Shown: positions 8,130 through 16,650, counted from the first letter of the stretch. The stretch is DNA of 22,061 nucleotides from CAZAZQ01 sp964489705 (GCA_964489705.1 CAZAZQ010000028.1:1-22061); one strand, 5' to 3'. Numbers and translations are program-made. Notes: a model not told the origin generated them from the sequence alone.

Positions 8130-9452
8130 ATGCCAAAAAAAACAGTCTCATACTTGCTGATTCTCGTTTGGGTACTGATGGCGGGCTGCTCCCAGAGCTT
8201 GTACCTTCAAGGGCGAAAGCACCTCTCCAGAGGGGAGTACGAACCTGCCATCGAGGCGTTTTACCAGGAAATAAGCGTTCATCCCACCAATGCCGCAGCG
8301 TGGCGGGAATTGGGGGTGGCATACTACAAACAAGGGAATTTGACCAAAGCGGAAGACGCTCTCAAACAAGCGAACAATATCCGTCCCGACGCCCGCACCC
8401 ATCTCTTCTTGGGGCTGATTTACGAGAAAAACGCTGACTACACCAAAGCCATTCAGGCATACTCTACTGCTCTCAGCCTGCAACCGCGCGGCAAGACCGC
8501 TTCCCAAATCCGAGCTCACCTTGATCGGTTGGTACAGAAGAAAATTGAAAACGACATCGCTACCGCTTTGGCAAACGAATCCGCCATCGATACCGACACT
8601 ATCCCCGATAACACTATCGCCGTAGCGAATTTCGATGCCTCCAACCTCCCTCCGGAGCTGGCGCCCATCGCCCGCGGGCTTGCCGAATTCACGGCGATTG
8701 ACTTGTCCAAAGTGCACTCTTTGACGGTGGTGGAGCGAATGAAGTTAGACCTCATCCTGCGGGAGTTGAAACTGGGAACGTCCGGTTATATCGATCCTGC
8801 CTCTGCCCCACGCTTGGGACGACTGATGGGAACGAAGAAAATCGTCACCGGCTCCATCCTCAACATCGGTGAGGATGCCTTCAAACTCGACGCCGCCGTT
8901 GTCAATACGGTCGATAGTTCCACGCTGGGACCGAACAGCGTCGAAGGGAAGCTGAAAAACTTCTTCAAGGTTCAAAAGAATCTGGTCTTCAAAATCCTGG
9001 ACGAACTTGGTATCACTCCCACCCCGGAGGAACGCAACGCCATCATGGAAGTGCCGACCGAATCCTACCTGGCGTTCATGGCGTACTGCCGAGGGCTGGA
9101 CTACCAAAACCGCGGCAGCGAATGGCAACAAGCCGCCGAACAGGAATTCACCAAGGCGGTCGAGCTTGACCCCGGTTTCCGCCAAGCGGAACAACAACGT
9201 CAGGCGATTCGCAACCTGCAAAGCAGCGGGATAACGTACGAGAATTCTCTGTCCCAATTTGAACAGTTCGCAATAACTCAACCCGCAGAAGAAGAAGGGG
9301 TGTCCGGCACCCTCGGCGAACGGCTAACCCAAGTGACCTTGAATATCGGCACCATTCCGCAAACCATCGGCACCGGCGACAGTCCCGTTAAGCCTCTTGA
9401 TTCGCCGGGAAACACCGGAACCGTTATTATACGAGGTGATCTCGATGAGTAA
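8130..9452 (+). CDS. TPR/CsgG-like lipoprotein
   Basis: This 440-residue product starts with a lipoprotein signal ending LMAG-Cys20. TPR repeats fill residues 22-120 ('GEYEPAIEAFYQEISVHPTN', 'AAAWRELGVAYYKQGNLTKA'). Residues 160-295 repeat the CsgG-like pattern of the preceding gene product: 'NTIAVANFDASN', 'SLTVVERMKLDLILRELKL', 'SGYIDPASAPRLGRLMGTKK', 'IVTGSILNIGED'. A further TPR (312-350) and a Thr/Gly/Pro-rich tail end it. As the lipid-anchored member of the pair it is the better CsgG-pore candidate, but it is far longer than CsgG (about 260 mature residues) and the pore strands cannot be confirmed by eye. An upstream ATG (8085) would overlap the preceding gene by 4 bp; I prefer 8130. 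The 3' end overlaps the next gene by 8 bp, a sign of translational coupling. Confidence 0.75.
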   Translation: MPKKTVSYLLILVWVLMAGCSQSLYLQGRKHLSRGEYEPAIEAFYQEISVHPTNAAAWRELGVAYYKQGNLTKAEDALKQANNIRPDARTHLFLGLIYEKNADYTKAIQAYSTALSLQPRGKTASQIRAHLDRLVQKKIENDIATALANESAIDTDTIPDNTIAVANFDASNLPPELAPIARGLAEFTAIDLSKVHSLTVVERMKLDLILRELKLGTSGYIDPASAPRLGRLMGTKKIVTGSILNIGEDAFKLDAAVVNTVDSSTLGPNSVEGKLKNFFKVQKNLVFKILDELGITPTPEERNAIMEVPTESYLAFMAYCRGLDYQNRGSEWQQAAEQEFTKAVELDPGFRQAEQQRQAIRNLQSSGITYENSLSQFEQFAITQPAEEEGVSGTLGERLTQVTLNIGTIPQTIGTGDSPVKPLDSPGNTGTVIIRGDLDE

Positions 9453-10560
9453 AAAACACCGTGTTTTCATACTCGCCGGGATGGGGCTCCTTCTGCTGCT
9501 GGTATCTTCGGTCTCAAGCCAAATCATTTACGGGCAGCAGGCGTTCGGCAAAATCGGAGGAATCTACAGCCATTGGAGCCTCGACGACGGCAAAAATACC
9601 ACGGAAATAAACCAGTACGCTCTTCCCCTCACCGGTTATATGCCGCTGGGGGAAAATACCGAAGCGTACGTTTATCTTGCCAACTCTTCCAATACCCTTA
9701 CCGAATCGCGTGAGGACTACACCCTCTCGGGATTGGGCGATGTGCGTTTTCAGTTGAACCGCTCCTTTGCGGAGGACAAGTACGTCGTCAGCGTCGGCGT
9801 CAATCTGCCGACCGGCAAGAAAAACTTGACCCTTGATGAGGAACTGCCGGTCCTGCAAATGCTGTCGCAGAACTACCTTACCTTTCCCCTCCGGCGCTTC
9901 GGAGAAGGGCTGGGATTCAACCTCCTTTTCGGAACGGCTTTCCTCCTCGGCGAGCTGCGCTGCGGAACGGGGATTGCCTACCAGTACACGGGAAGCTATG
10001 AACCATACGAAAACTCCGCCTCGTACAATCCCGGCGACTTTATCAGCATCAATGCCGGAGCGGATTGGAACAATGAAAAAACCTCCTTTGCCGGGGATAT
10101 TATTTACACGACATACACCGACGACAAATCCGGCGACCGGAAAATCTACAAGCAAAGCGACCAAGTCAATATCCGCCTCAAGACGACGCACCGTACCCCC
10201 AGCCTGACGTTCCACAGCCAGCTTGAATACTTCCGACGAGGAGAATACACCTTCTACAACCCACAAGAGGAACGCCGGGTGTACGGCAACGAGCTTTTCT
10301 TCTACCTTGACGCCAGTCATCACTCCCCCGACGGCTGGGATCTCGCCCCGCTGATGGAACTCAAGCTGGTGGGCGCCAACGACGATGCCTCGATGGGCGG
10401 AGCGCACGTCCTTGGCTTGGGCGCGATGCTGGGACGTCTTTTCACGCCGCAGGTCTCCGGCGGCATCAGCGGAACGTATTACACCGGCAGTGCCGACGAC
10501 GGAGACATCAGCATCAGCGGCTTGCAGGTAAACGTTCACATTACCGCCAGGGTACAGTAA
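9445..10560 (+). CDS. Predicted outer-membrane beta-barrel protein
   Basis: The 371-residue product has a Sec signal (hydrophobic 8-22, cleavage near Ser24-Ser25). The mature part has alternating short strands with aromatic ends and Gly/Asn/Asp turns, for example 'NTEAYVYLANSSNTL', 'YVVSVGVNLPTGKKNL', 'LNLG'-like girdles and 'GISGTYYTGSADDGD', as in transporter-type barrels; 'VGVNLPTGKKNL' resembles the phenol-degradation/FadL-like and 'transporter' barrel families. It does not end in Phe or Trp. The start ATG 9445, inside the end of the preceding gene, has GAGGTG (9433-9438) six bases upstream; a longer frame from 9397 would bury the signal. Its place between two lipoproteins suggests it is the membrane channel of the module. 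I do not recognise a specific family. Confidence 0.65.
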   Translation: MSKKHRVFILAGMGLLLLLVSSVSSQIIYGQQAFGKIGGIYSHWSLDDGKNTTEINQYALPLTGYMPLGENTEAYVYLANSSNTLTESREDYTLSGLGDVRFQLNRSFAEDKYVVSVGVNLPTGKKNLTLDEELPVLQMLSQNYLTFPLRRFGEGLGFNLLFGTAFLLGELRCGTGIAYQYTGSYEPYENSASYNPGDFISINAGADWNNEKTSFAGDIIYTTYTDDKSGDRKIYKQSDQVNIRLKTTHRTPSLTFHSQLEYFRRGEYTFYNPQEERRVYGNELFFYLDASHHSPDGWDLAPLMELKLVGANDDASMGGAHVLGLGAMLGRLFTPQVSGGISGTYYTGSADDGDISISGLQVNVHITARVQ

Positions 10561-10572
10561 AGGAAGGTAAGG

Positions 10573-12786
10573 ATGAGAAAAAGATACAAGATACTGAAAC
10601 CGGGATATGGGCTGGGCATCCTCCTGCTGATCGCTTTGCTGGGGGGATGTTCGCGTCATGCCGTCGACTCGGAAACCCCGGCAACCGTCGCGTTGAAAAT
10701 GAGTTTTACCGAGTCGTCGTTAGTACAAAACATCTCGATTTTCCAGCTTATCGTTACGGCGGCTGACATGGATTCCCTCATCGTTCCTCTAAGGTTGCAA
10801 GGCGGCTTTCTCACCGGCGAGGTGGAAGTTCCCGCCGGAACCCGCCGGAAATTCGATCTGCGAGCGTACGAAAAATCGGGGCGTTTGATTTACCAAGGGG
10901 ATGCCGTCACCGACGTCGGACCGGGACAGACTATTACCCTGACCGTTTCCCTTTCCCCGCAGGTGCCGCTGATTAAGTTCACCCCGCGCTATCTTCAGGT
11001 CGCTCCCTATACTCGCTTCGGCGTTGACGTTGAAATTTTCAACTTCGACAGTCTCATATCGATTTCTTTTTCAGTGTACTACCAAAACTATTTGGTAAAC
11101 GCCGACAGCGTCAAGATGAGTGAAACACTAGCGGATTCAATATACTTTTTCGGCAACTATATCGACAGTGACGCCAGGCGGGTAGATGTGAGCATTTCTC
11201 AAGAAAGCTATTATTCGATCGAAGACGAAACCGGTCATGCCGAGCTGGCGACTCTGTACTTTTCCAGCACCTACCCTGAGGGAACAGACTACGCTGTCCT
11301 CACAGTACATTTGAACCACATTTGGTTAGGGAACGATGATACTACTTTCATCTATACCGTGGAGACGGATTACTGCACTGTAGAAGTTAACGCAAGCGAA
11401 AACGTCGACTCATTGATACTCTTTCCCGATGCCGGCTTAGAAGAAGCCATCCGGCGAACCATCAACAAGCCGGACGGCGCCATTCGGTACTACGACGTCA
11501 TCGGCATCGACACCCTCATTGCCGACAGCATGGGTATTTCGGATTTGACGGGCCTCTCCTCCCTGATAAATCTGAAATACCTTTCGCTGATGGGCAACCA
11601 AATCAGCGATCTCTCTCCCCTGACGAACTTGACGACAACCGTGCAAACCCTGTTGCTGCGATACAACAACATCACCGACGTGACCCCGATAGCCCACCTG
11701 ACCAACCTCCGTACCTTGAATTTGGGCTATAATCAAATTCAAGATATTTCGTCACTGTCCGCCCTCATCAATCTTCAGCACCTTTTCCTCGACCACAACA
11801 TGATTGAAAGTATTTCGGCGCTGCAAAATTTTTTTCATCTCCAGCTTCTCCTTCTCGGATACAACCAAATTACGGACCTCACTCCTCTTAACGGCTTGTC
11901 CGGCATCCAGTATTTGAACCTATGGAACAACAACATTTCCGACCTCTCGCCGCTGGCGTCCTTGACTCAAGTCCAGTACCTGTACCTCAACCGCAATCAG
12001 ATAAGCGACCTTTCCCCGCTCTCCAACCTGACCAAACTGGCATACCTGGAGCTTTCGTCAAACCAGATTACAGATTTCTCTCCCTTGACCCAAGCGACCT
12101 ATCTCACCCATTTGAACTTGGCAAACAACACCATTAGTGATATTTCACCGATCTCGGATCTCGTCTACTTGCAGCAGCTTAACCTTTCGAACAACCAGAT
12201 TGTCGACCTCACCCCGCTGGCAGACATCACCACACTCAACTGGCTAAACCTCAGCGGGAACACCCTGTCAAACGTCGATGCGCTGAGTAACTTAACTAAA
12301 ATAGAATTCCTCTTCCTCGACGATACGTATATTGGAAGCCTATCTCCCCTTTCCAACCTCTTGAATCTCCGCTATCTGGTCGCCCGGAACAACTTCATTG
12401 GCGATCTCAGCCCCCTGGCGGAACTGTCTCAACTTCAGTACCTCGATGTATCCACCAACAGTCTCGACAGCATCCAACCCCTGACCCCACTCATCCAACT
12501 GGACATGGTCTACTTGAGCTACAACAACATTACCGATATCAGCCCTTTGGTCGACAATAGCGGAATTGGAAGCGGTGACCACGTCTGGCTTTATGACAAC
12601 CCGTTGGATTCTCTTTCCTTAAACAGTTATATTCCGACTCTCCAAAAGCGAGGCGTTATTGTCCATTACTCCGGCGGCTACGCACCAAGCCATTTCCACA
12701 CCCGTCACGACGACTTTCCCCTGCCGGGGCAAGACTACGTCACACCGGCGGATTTCCTTGCCCACACAAAAGGATTTTCCCGCTAA
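10573..12786 (+). CDS. Surface lipoprotein with cohesin-like domain and 15 leucine-rich repeats
   Basis: The 737-residue product has a lipoprotein signal ending LLGG-Cys26. Residues about 38-130 form a beta domain that I do not recognise. Residues about 132-272 resemble a cohesin: 'LQVAPYTRFGVDVEIFNFDS', then 'DETGHAELATLYFSS' and a final 'YCTVEV' strand, matching the usual order of cohesin strands. Residues 283-330 are the typical cap ('FPDAGLEEAIRRTINKPDG', 'GISDLTGL') before internalin/SDS22-type leucine-rich repeats (331-680), which mediate protein binding. A His-containing tail (698-737) ends it. ATG 10573 follows AGGAAGG (10561-10567) by five bases, 12 bp after the preceding stop. As the last gene of the run it is probably the exported or displayed product. 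LRR and lipobox are clear; the cohesin call is by eye and moderate. Confidence 0.82.
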   Translation: MRKRYKILKPGYGLGILLLIALLGGCSRHAVDSETPATVALKMSFTESSLVQNISIFQLIVTAADMDSLIVPLRLQGGFLTGEVEVPAGTRRKFDLRAYEKSGRLIYQGDAVTDVGPGQTITLTVSLSPQVPLIKFTPRYLQVAPYTRFGVDVEIFNFDSLISISFSVYYQNYLVNADSVKMSETLADSIYFFGNYIDSDARRVDVSISQESYYSIEDETGHAELATLYFSSTYPEGTDYAVLTVHLNHIWLGNDDTTFIYTVETDYCTVEVNASENVDSLILFPDAGLEEAIRRTINKPDGAIRYYDVIGIDTLIADSMGISDLTGLSSLINLKYLSLMGNQISDLSPLTNLTTTVQTLLLRYNNITDVTPIAHLTNLRTLNLGYNQIQDISSLSALINLQHLFLDHNMIESISALQNFFHLQLLLLGYNQITDLTPLNGLSGIQYLNLWNNNISDLSPLASLTQVQYLYLNRNQISDLSPLSNLTKLAYLELSSNQITDFSPLTQATYLTHLNLANNTISDISPISDLVYLQQLNLSNNQIVDLTPLADITTLNWLNLSGNTLSNVDALSNLTKIEFLFLDDTYIGSLSPLSNLLNLRYLVARNNFIGDLSPLAELSQLQYLDVSTNSLDSIQPLTPLIQLDMVYLSYNNITDISPLVDNSGIGSGDHVWLYDNPLDSLSLNSYIPTLQKRGVIVHYSGGYAPSHFHTRHDDFPLPGQDYVTPADFLAHTKGFSR
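11596..12549 (+). repeat. Array of 22-residue (66-bp) leucine-rich repeats
   Basis: The 'NxIxDLSPL' unit starts at residues 342, 365, 387, 409, 431, 453, 475, 497, 519, 541, 563, 585, 607, 629 and 651: fourteen units in exact 22-residue register after one 23-residue step. DNA copies have diverged, so the register is held by protein selection. Confidence 0.85.
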
Positions 12787-12804
12787 TCCCCCTTCTTTTT
12801 TTTT
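12772..12804 (+). terminator. Weak terminator in the convergent gap
   Basis: A 5-bp stem (GGATT 12772-12776, AATCC 12785-12789) overlaps the stop of the LRR gene and is followed by a run of nine T (12796-12804). The two convergent genes are separated by 36 bp only. The stem is short, so the call rests mainly on position and the T-run. Confidence 0.35.
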
Positions 12805-12822
12805 AACCCTCTGAAAAAAGAA

Positions 12823-13893
12823 TCAATCAGCCTGATGCGGGCGAATTTCGTCTTTCTTCGGCGGTGCTTCGAGCGGCTCCTGCAATTTGCCCAATTGGTC
12901 GGTCATCACGGAAGAGACCTCCTTCGCTTTCGACAGGTTCCCGGACAACGTCCTGAGCGACCCTTCCATCCGCTCGTGAAGGGAAACGATTTTCTCCAAT
13001 GACTCCGCCAAGGCATTCACGCCCGCAGCAAGGCGGGAGGTATCCGATGCCAGCCCCAAGTCGAGATACAAGGACGCTACCGTCGCCAAGAAAGCGTACA
13101 AGTGCCCCGGCGAGCTGGGGATAACCCTTCGTGCCAAGGCATACTCCAAGAGGCGCACATCCGTTCGCGACACCAGCTCGTAGTACACCGCTTCGGAGGG
13201 AAGGTACATCAAGGCAAACTCGGTCGTCTTCTGGTCGGGGCGAATATATTTGGCATGAATGGCATCGATATGCTGTTTGAGGGAACGCTCCATCTTTTTG
13301 ACGGAAGAAGAAGCATCGTCCCCGGCGGAAGCAAGCGAAGGAAACATATCCAGGGGAAACTTAGAGTCAATCGGCAGAAGCTTGTCCCCGATTTTGACCA
13401 CAGCGTCGACGTGCTGCCCGTTTTCAAAGCGATACTGGAGGTGATAAAGGTGCGAGGGGAGAATTTGAGCCAAGAGATTTTCCAACAACAGCTCTCCCAG
13501 GTTCCCCCGCAACTTGGGCGGTTTGAGCAACTCGGAAAGGGATTGGATATTCTTGCCGATTTCGGCAATGTTTTTCGCTTGAACCTCCAACTGCCCGAGC
13601 TTTTTTTCAATTTCCCCGAACAGTTCCAAGCGGCGGTCGAGGGTGGTTGTGTTTTCCGCCAACCGGTCGTTGAGCAACTTCTGGGCGGTATCAAGAGAAT
13701 TTCGGAGTGCCGTGAGTCCTTCCAAGTGCTGTGACAGCAGTTCCGTTTTCAGCGACTCCATGGCGCGGGCGAAAATTTCCTCTTGCGGAAGGCTCTCCTG
13801 TCGGCGACGCGTAGTGAGGAGAAGCCATACCGTCACCCCTAAGGCGAGAAGCACCAAAACCAGCGCAATGATGACCAAAACGTCAATCGGCAC
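12823..13893 (-). CDS. rmuC: RmuC-family DNA recombination protein
   Basis: The 356-residue product has an N-terminal membrane helix (4-27), a charged coiled-coil stretch (about 40-120) and the RmuC nuclease-like domain (about 125-330). Family landmarks are 'GNLGELLLENLL' (130-141), 'DAVVKIGDKLLPIDSKFPLD' (163-182), 'FALMYLPSEAVYYEL' (226-240) and 'VIPSSPGHLYAFLATVASL' (257-275). RmuC limits DNA inversions and rearrangements in E. coli; its exact reaction is not settled. Length is at the short end for the family. The start is GTG at 13893, 15 bp after the preceding metallopeptidase stop, with no good ribosome binding site, so translation is probably coupled to that gene. It converges on the LRR gene. 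Confidence 0.9.
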   Translation of the reverse strand: MPIDVLVIIALVLVLLALGVTVWLLLTTRRRQESLPQEEIFARAMESLKTELLSQHLEGLTALRNSLDTAQKLLNDRLAENTTTLDRRLELFGEIEKKLGQLEVQAKNIAEIGKNIQSLSELLKPPKLRGNLGELLLENLLAQILPSHLYHLQYRFENGQHVDAVVKIGDKLLPIDSKFPLDMFPSLASAGDDASSSVKKMERSLKQHIDAIHAKYIRPDQKTTEFALMYLPSEAVYYELVSRTDVRLLEYALARRVIPSSPGHLYAFLATVASLYLDLGLASDTSRLAAGVNALAESLEKIVSLHERMEGSLRTLSGNLSKAKEVSSVMTDQLGKLQEPLEAPPKKDEIRPHQAD

Positions 13894-13908
13894 AAGGCAA
13901 CACCGTCG

Positions 13909-15495
13909 TTACAAAGGAAGAAGTTTGCATTCGTTCGCCGCCGGAAGAACACCATTGAGCAAGTCCCGTTTGAATTGTACCGTTACCGTATTCTTCTCCG
14001 CATCGAAATAATCATCGGAGAGCGATATTCCCAAGATGAACTTGGCTATCAACTGATTGGAGGCGTAGTCATACAAACCGGCTTCGTTGACATCGAAGCG
14101 TACTCCAAAGCGGTACCCTTCAAACGACTGCTTACCGCCGTACTGCTCCTCAAACATGGCAGAGGAACCGTCGGCAAAGCGGTCATCACGCCCGAACAAG
14201 AGATTGCCGCTGAGTGCACCGGCGTCGGACGCCGTAAACTCAAACGCCACCCAATCATCATCGGCTATAACACGAAAGCTCCCGTTATCAACCAGAACCT
14301 GAAAACCGCCGGACGGCAGCCCGGCTTTGACCACGGCATACGCGGGTAGTTTCTTCTGAACAAAAGAGTCGAAATCATGTTGCAATGCCGACCACGAAGA
14401 GGCTTTGACCGCTTCCTGCAAAACCCTTTTTACGAGGGAATCCGGAAAGGCTTCCACCTCCGCTCCATTGCCGGAAAGGGAGCGGTAAAGCTTTTCATAT
14501 TTGCCCGTCCCGATTTTATCCAGCAGGTACATGGTAAAGATACCGGCAAAGGGATAGGCAATGTCGGAACCGGCTTGGATGCGGAAGCCGTTCTCCGTCA
14601 GCAAGGAATCGAGCTCGACGATTTTCTGCCGGTATAAAAAGGCTCCCAAATCAAACAACGCCGTCGGCGCTTTCCCCCACCTGCCGCCATAGGCAACGGC
14701 AATCCCCTCGCGCAGGAGAGAATGGGTAGCCAGAGGAATATGACGCAACTTTATATTGTACAACAGATGAACAACTTCATGATTGTGAGGGAAAAACGAG
14801 GAAATAATATCGTTTGACGCCAAGTCGAGCCCCCCCTTGGTGCGTACACCGAGAATGTCGCCGACCGTCTGATCGGAATCACAGTAGAAGTACTCAATCT
14901 TTTTCTGCCGGAGAAGCTCTTTATCTTCTTTTTCCAAGGAGAGTTCCTCTGCCAACCGTTCGACGAAGGCATCCGCTTCCGCCAGAACGGCGGAGTTGAG
15001 ATATTTTTTAACGGAGGGGTGAGCGTGGATGCGAAAATACTTGCTTTCCACTTGTTCCCAATCTCTGGCAAAATAATCCTGTGGCGGAAGCAACCAGTAA
15101 TAGTCGCCGTCGGAATACAGGTAGTAGGAATGCTTCACCAGCTTCCCCTCGACGATAGCGGCATAGTCCAACCGAACGTAGTTGGTATCCTCAAGCACCG
15201 TCAACTGCTTGACCGGAGGCTCCAAGAACTTGCTCATCGTCGGCAGGTCTTGGACAATGGGCGAGATACAATCAACCTTCAAAGGGATATTGTCGTAAGT
15301 GATGCCAAAACGCGACGACCGTTCCACGGCTCCTTCTGTCCACATATTCGCCGCCGATTCCATGTTTCCCGTCTTGAGCAACTTGAAGTAATTCGCCAGC
15401 GTTTCGACCGCCTCTTCCGCTTGAACCGTCAGAGAACTCACCAGGAAGATACCGAACACCAGCAGAATACCTCGATATTTCCGCCACTTTATCAT
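13909..15495 (-). CDS. Secreted gluzincin-like zinc metallopeptidase
   Basis: The 528-residue product has a Sec signal (hydrophobic 9-23, cleavage after VQA26). The central region carries a zinc site: His239-Glu240-x-x-His243 in 'HNHEVVHLLYN', and Glu263 in 'LLREGIAVAYGGR', 19 residues later, the layout of MA-clan (gluzincin) peptidases with the 'EGxAxY' third ligand. Residues 27-150 look like an NTF2- or lipoprotein-like N-domain, and 385-528 a beta-rich C-domain. No closer family is recognised. ATG 15495 follows GAGGAGT (15502-15508) by six bases. It heads a two-gene unit with rmuC, with a good promoter at 15545-15572. It would act in the periplasm or outside; the substrate is unknown. Confidence 0.7.
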   Translation of the reverse strand: MIKWRKYRGILLVFGIFLVSSLTVQAEEAVETLANYFKLLKTGNMESAANMWTEGAVERSSRFGITYDNIPLKVDCISPIVQDLPTMSKFLEPPVKQLTVLEDTNYVRLDYAAIVEGKLVKHSYYLYSDGDYYWLLPPQDYFARDWEQVESKYFRIHAHPSVKKYLNSAVLAEADAFVERLAEELSLEKEDKELLRQKKIEYFYCDSDQTVGDILGVRTKGGLDLASNDIISSFFPHNHEVVHLLYNIKLRHIPLATHSLLREGIAVAYGGRWGKAPTALFDLGAFLYRQKIVELDSLLTENGFRIQAGSDIAYPFAGIFTMYLLDKIGTGKYEKLYRSLSGNGAEVEAFPDSLVKRVLQEAVKASSWSALQHDFDSFVQKKLPAYAVVKAGLPSGGFQVLVDNGSFRVIADDDWVAFEFTASDAGALSGNLLFGRDDRFADGSSAMFEEQYGGKQSFEGYRFGVRFDVNEAGLYDYASNQLIAKFILGISLSDDYFDAEKNTVTVQFKRDLLNGVLPAANECKLLPL

Positions 15496-15544
15496 AGTCT
15501 CACTCCTCGTTTACATATCCTCATAATCAACTGCGTAACAAAGT

Positions 15545-15572
15545 AATATATCAGTTGTACACCCGTTGTCCA
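15545..15572 (-). promoter_or_regulatory. Promoter of the metallopeptidase-rmuC unit
   Basis: On the - strand TGGACA (15567-15572) and TATATT (15545-15550), each 5 of 6 to consensus, are separated by 16 bp. Transcription would start about 43 bases before ATG 15495. It sits directly after the terminator of the preceding unit, as expected for a new transcription unit. Confidence 0.55.
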
Positions 15573-15582
15573 GACTTGAAGG

Positions 15583-15615
15583 AAAAAAAGCGCCCCCCTC
15601 CGGTCAGGGGGCGCT
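15583..15615 (-). terminator. Strong terminator of the TonB receptor-PorV unit
   Basis: A 9-bp GC-rich perfect stem (15589-15597 with 15607-15615, AGCGCCCCC/GGGGGCGCT, 9-nt loop) is followed on the - strand by a run of seven T (15583-15589). It lies about 30 bp past the stop of the PorV-like gene. Confidence 0.85.
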
Positions 15616-15646
15616 CTTTATATAAGGCTCATGTTGGGACATGATC

Positions 15647-16645
15647 TTAAAAGACAAATCCGACGGAAAAGCGCTGGGTGGACTGCAGCCGACCGAAATC
15701 CTGCCAGGCGTAGTCGATAACGACTGAGGTACTGTTGGAGATTTTCGTGCTGATGCCGCCGCCCAATGCCAAGCCTTCCTCCTCGTAGTTGAGCTTATAG
15801 CCGCCACGGAGGAAGAAATGCTCAGAGAATGACCATTCCGCCCCCAGCGATCCCTGCTGGACGTTGTCGCTGGGATGTTTCAACTCACCGGAAAGGGTCA
15901 AAATCGATTTCGGGCCCGTCTCGATATCATACGCCACGCCGACCCGGAAAGTCATCGGCAAATCGTACGGTGTCGTTTTCAGCTCGGCGGCGATAGGATT
16001 ATTGGCTCCTTCTCCTTCTTGCGGATCATAGCGAACCGCCAAATCGGGACCGGAGAACTTCAGCTCAGGTCCCATGTTGGAGATACTCATCCCCAACCGG
16101 AGGGAGCGGAAGCCAGTATAGAGCAAGGTGCCGAAATCAAAGGCAAATCCCTGCGAATGTTCCCGGTGGATTTTCTCGCCGACATATTTGAACGTCGCAC
16201 CGAAGGCAAACCGGTTGGTCAACTGCCGGGCGAAGCTCAAACCGACGGCATAAGAAGCGGCGGAGTAGTAGTTGCCGGTTCCGTCTTGTTCTTCAAATGT
16301 GGTGATTTCCTGCTCGTCCATAGAAAGGACGGTAGCGGAAAGGCCGAATACGCCGACCCCTTCAAAGTACCTCGCCAAGGCAACATAGTTGAGATCGATG
16401 TCGAGCACCCAATTGACGTTGGTAAACGCCACCGCTCCGTTCTCGATCTCCACTAACCCCGCCGGGTTCCAGTAGGTCGCATAGACATCGTTTGCCACCG
16501 CAACCGATGCTTCCCCCATAGCTTGGTAGCGCGAGCCGACACCAATTTTCAAGAACTGGGCGCCGCTTGAGCCAATCTTGGAGAAATCGGCGGAAACGGA
16601 GGCCGCGAGTATCAACACGCCCAATATGACAATAATCGTTTTCAC
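15647..16645 (-). CDS. PorV/PorQ-family outer-membrane protein
   Basis: The 332-residue product has a Sec signal (cleavage after VSA19) and the signature N-terminus of PorV/PorQ (UPF0164) proteins: 'GAQFLKIGVGSRYQAMGEAS' followed by 'NDVYATYWNPAGL'. The rest is a beta-barrel pattern ending in 'RFSVGFVF' with a terminal Phe. In Bacteroidetes PorV is the outer-membrane shuttle that takes type IX secretion cargo from the translocon; related paralogs in other FCB phyla are common and less studied. The start is GTG at 16645, fixed by the perfect AGGAGGT at 16651-16657. It lies 12 bp after a gene whose product has a sorting-type C-terminus, which supports a role in that protein's export. Confidence 0.85.
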   Translation of the reverse strand: MKTIIVILGVLILAASVSADFSKIGSSGAQFLKIGVGSRYQAMGEASVAVANDVYATYWNPAGLVEIENGAVAFTNVNWVLDIDLNYVALARYFEGVGVFGLSATVLSMDEQEITTFEEQDGTGNYYSAASYAVGLSFARQLTNRFAFGATFKYVGEKIHREHSQGFAFDFGTLLYTGFRSLRLGMSISNMGPELKFSGPDLAVRYDPQEGEGANNPIAAELKTTPYDLPMTFRVGVAYDIETGPKSILTLSGELKHPSDNVQQGSLGAEWSFSEHFFLRGGYKLNYEEEGLALGGGISTKISNSTSVVIDYAWQDFGRLQSTQRFSVGFVF

Positions 16646-16650
16646 CTTTT

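Noticed and set aside
9514..10659. 381-codon - strand frame opposite the barrel gene
   Set aside because: It crosses the junction of two well-supported + strand genes and shows no start signal or family motif.
12806..12836. Possible - strand terminator after rmuC
   Set aside because: The only stem there is 4 bp (ATCA/TGAT); the T-run alone is not enough.
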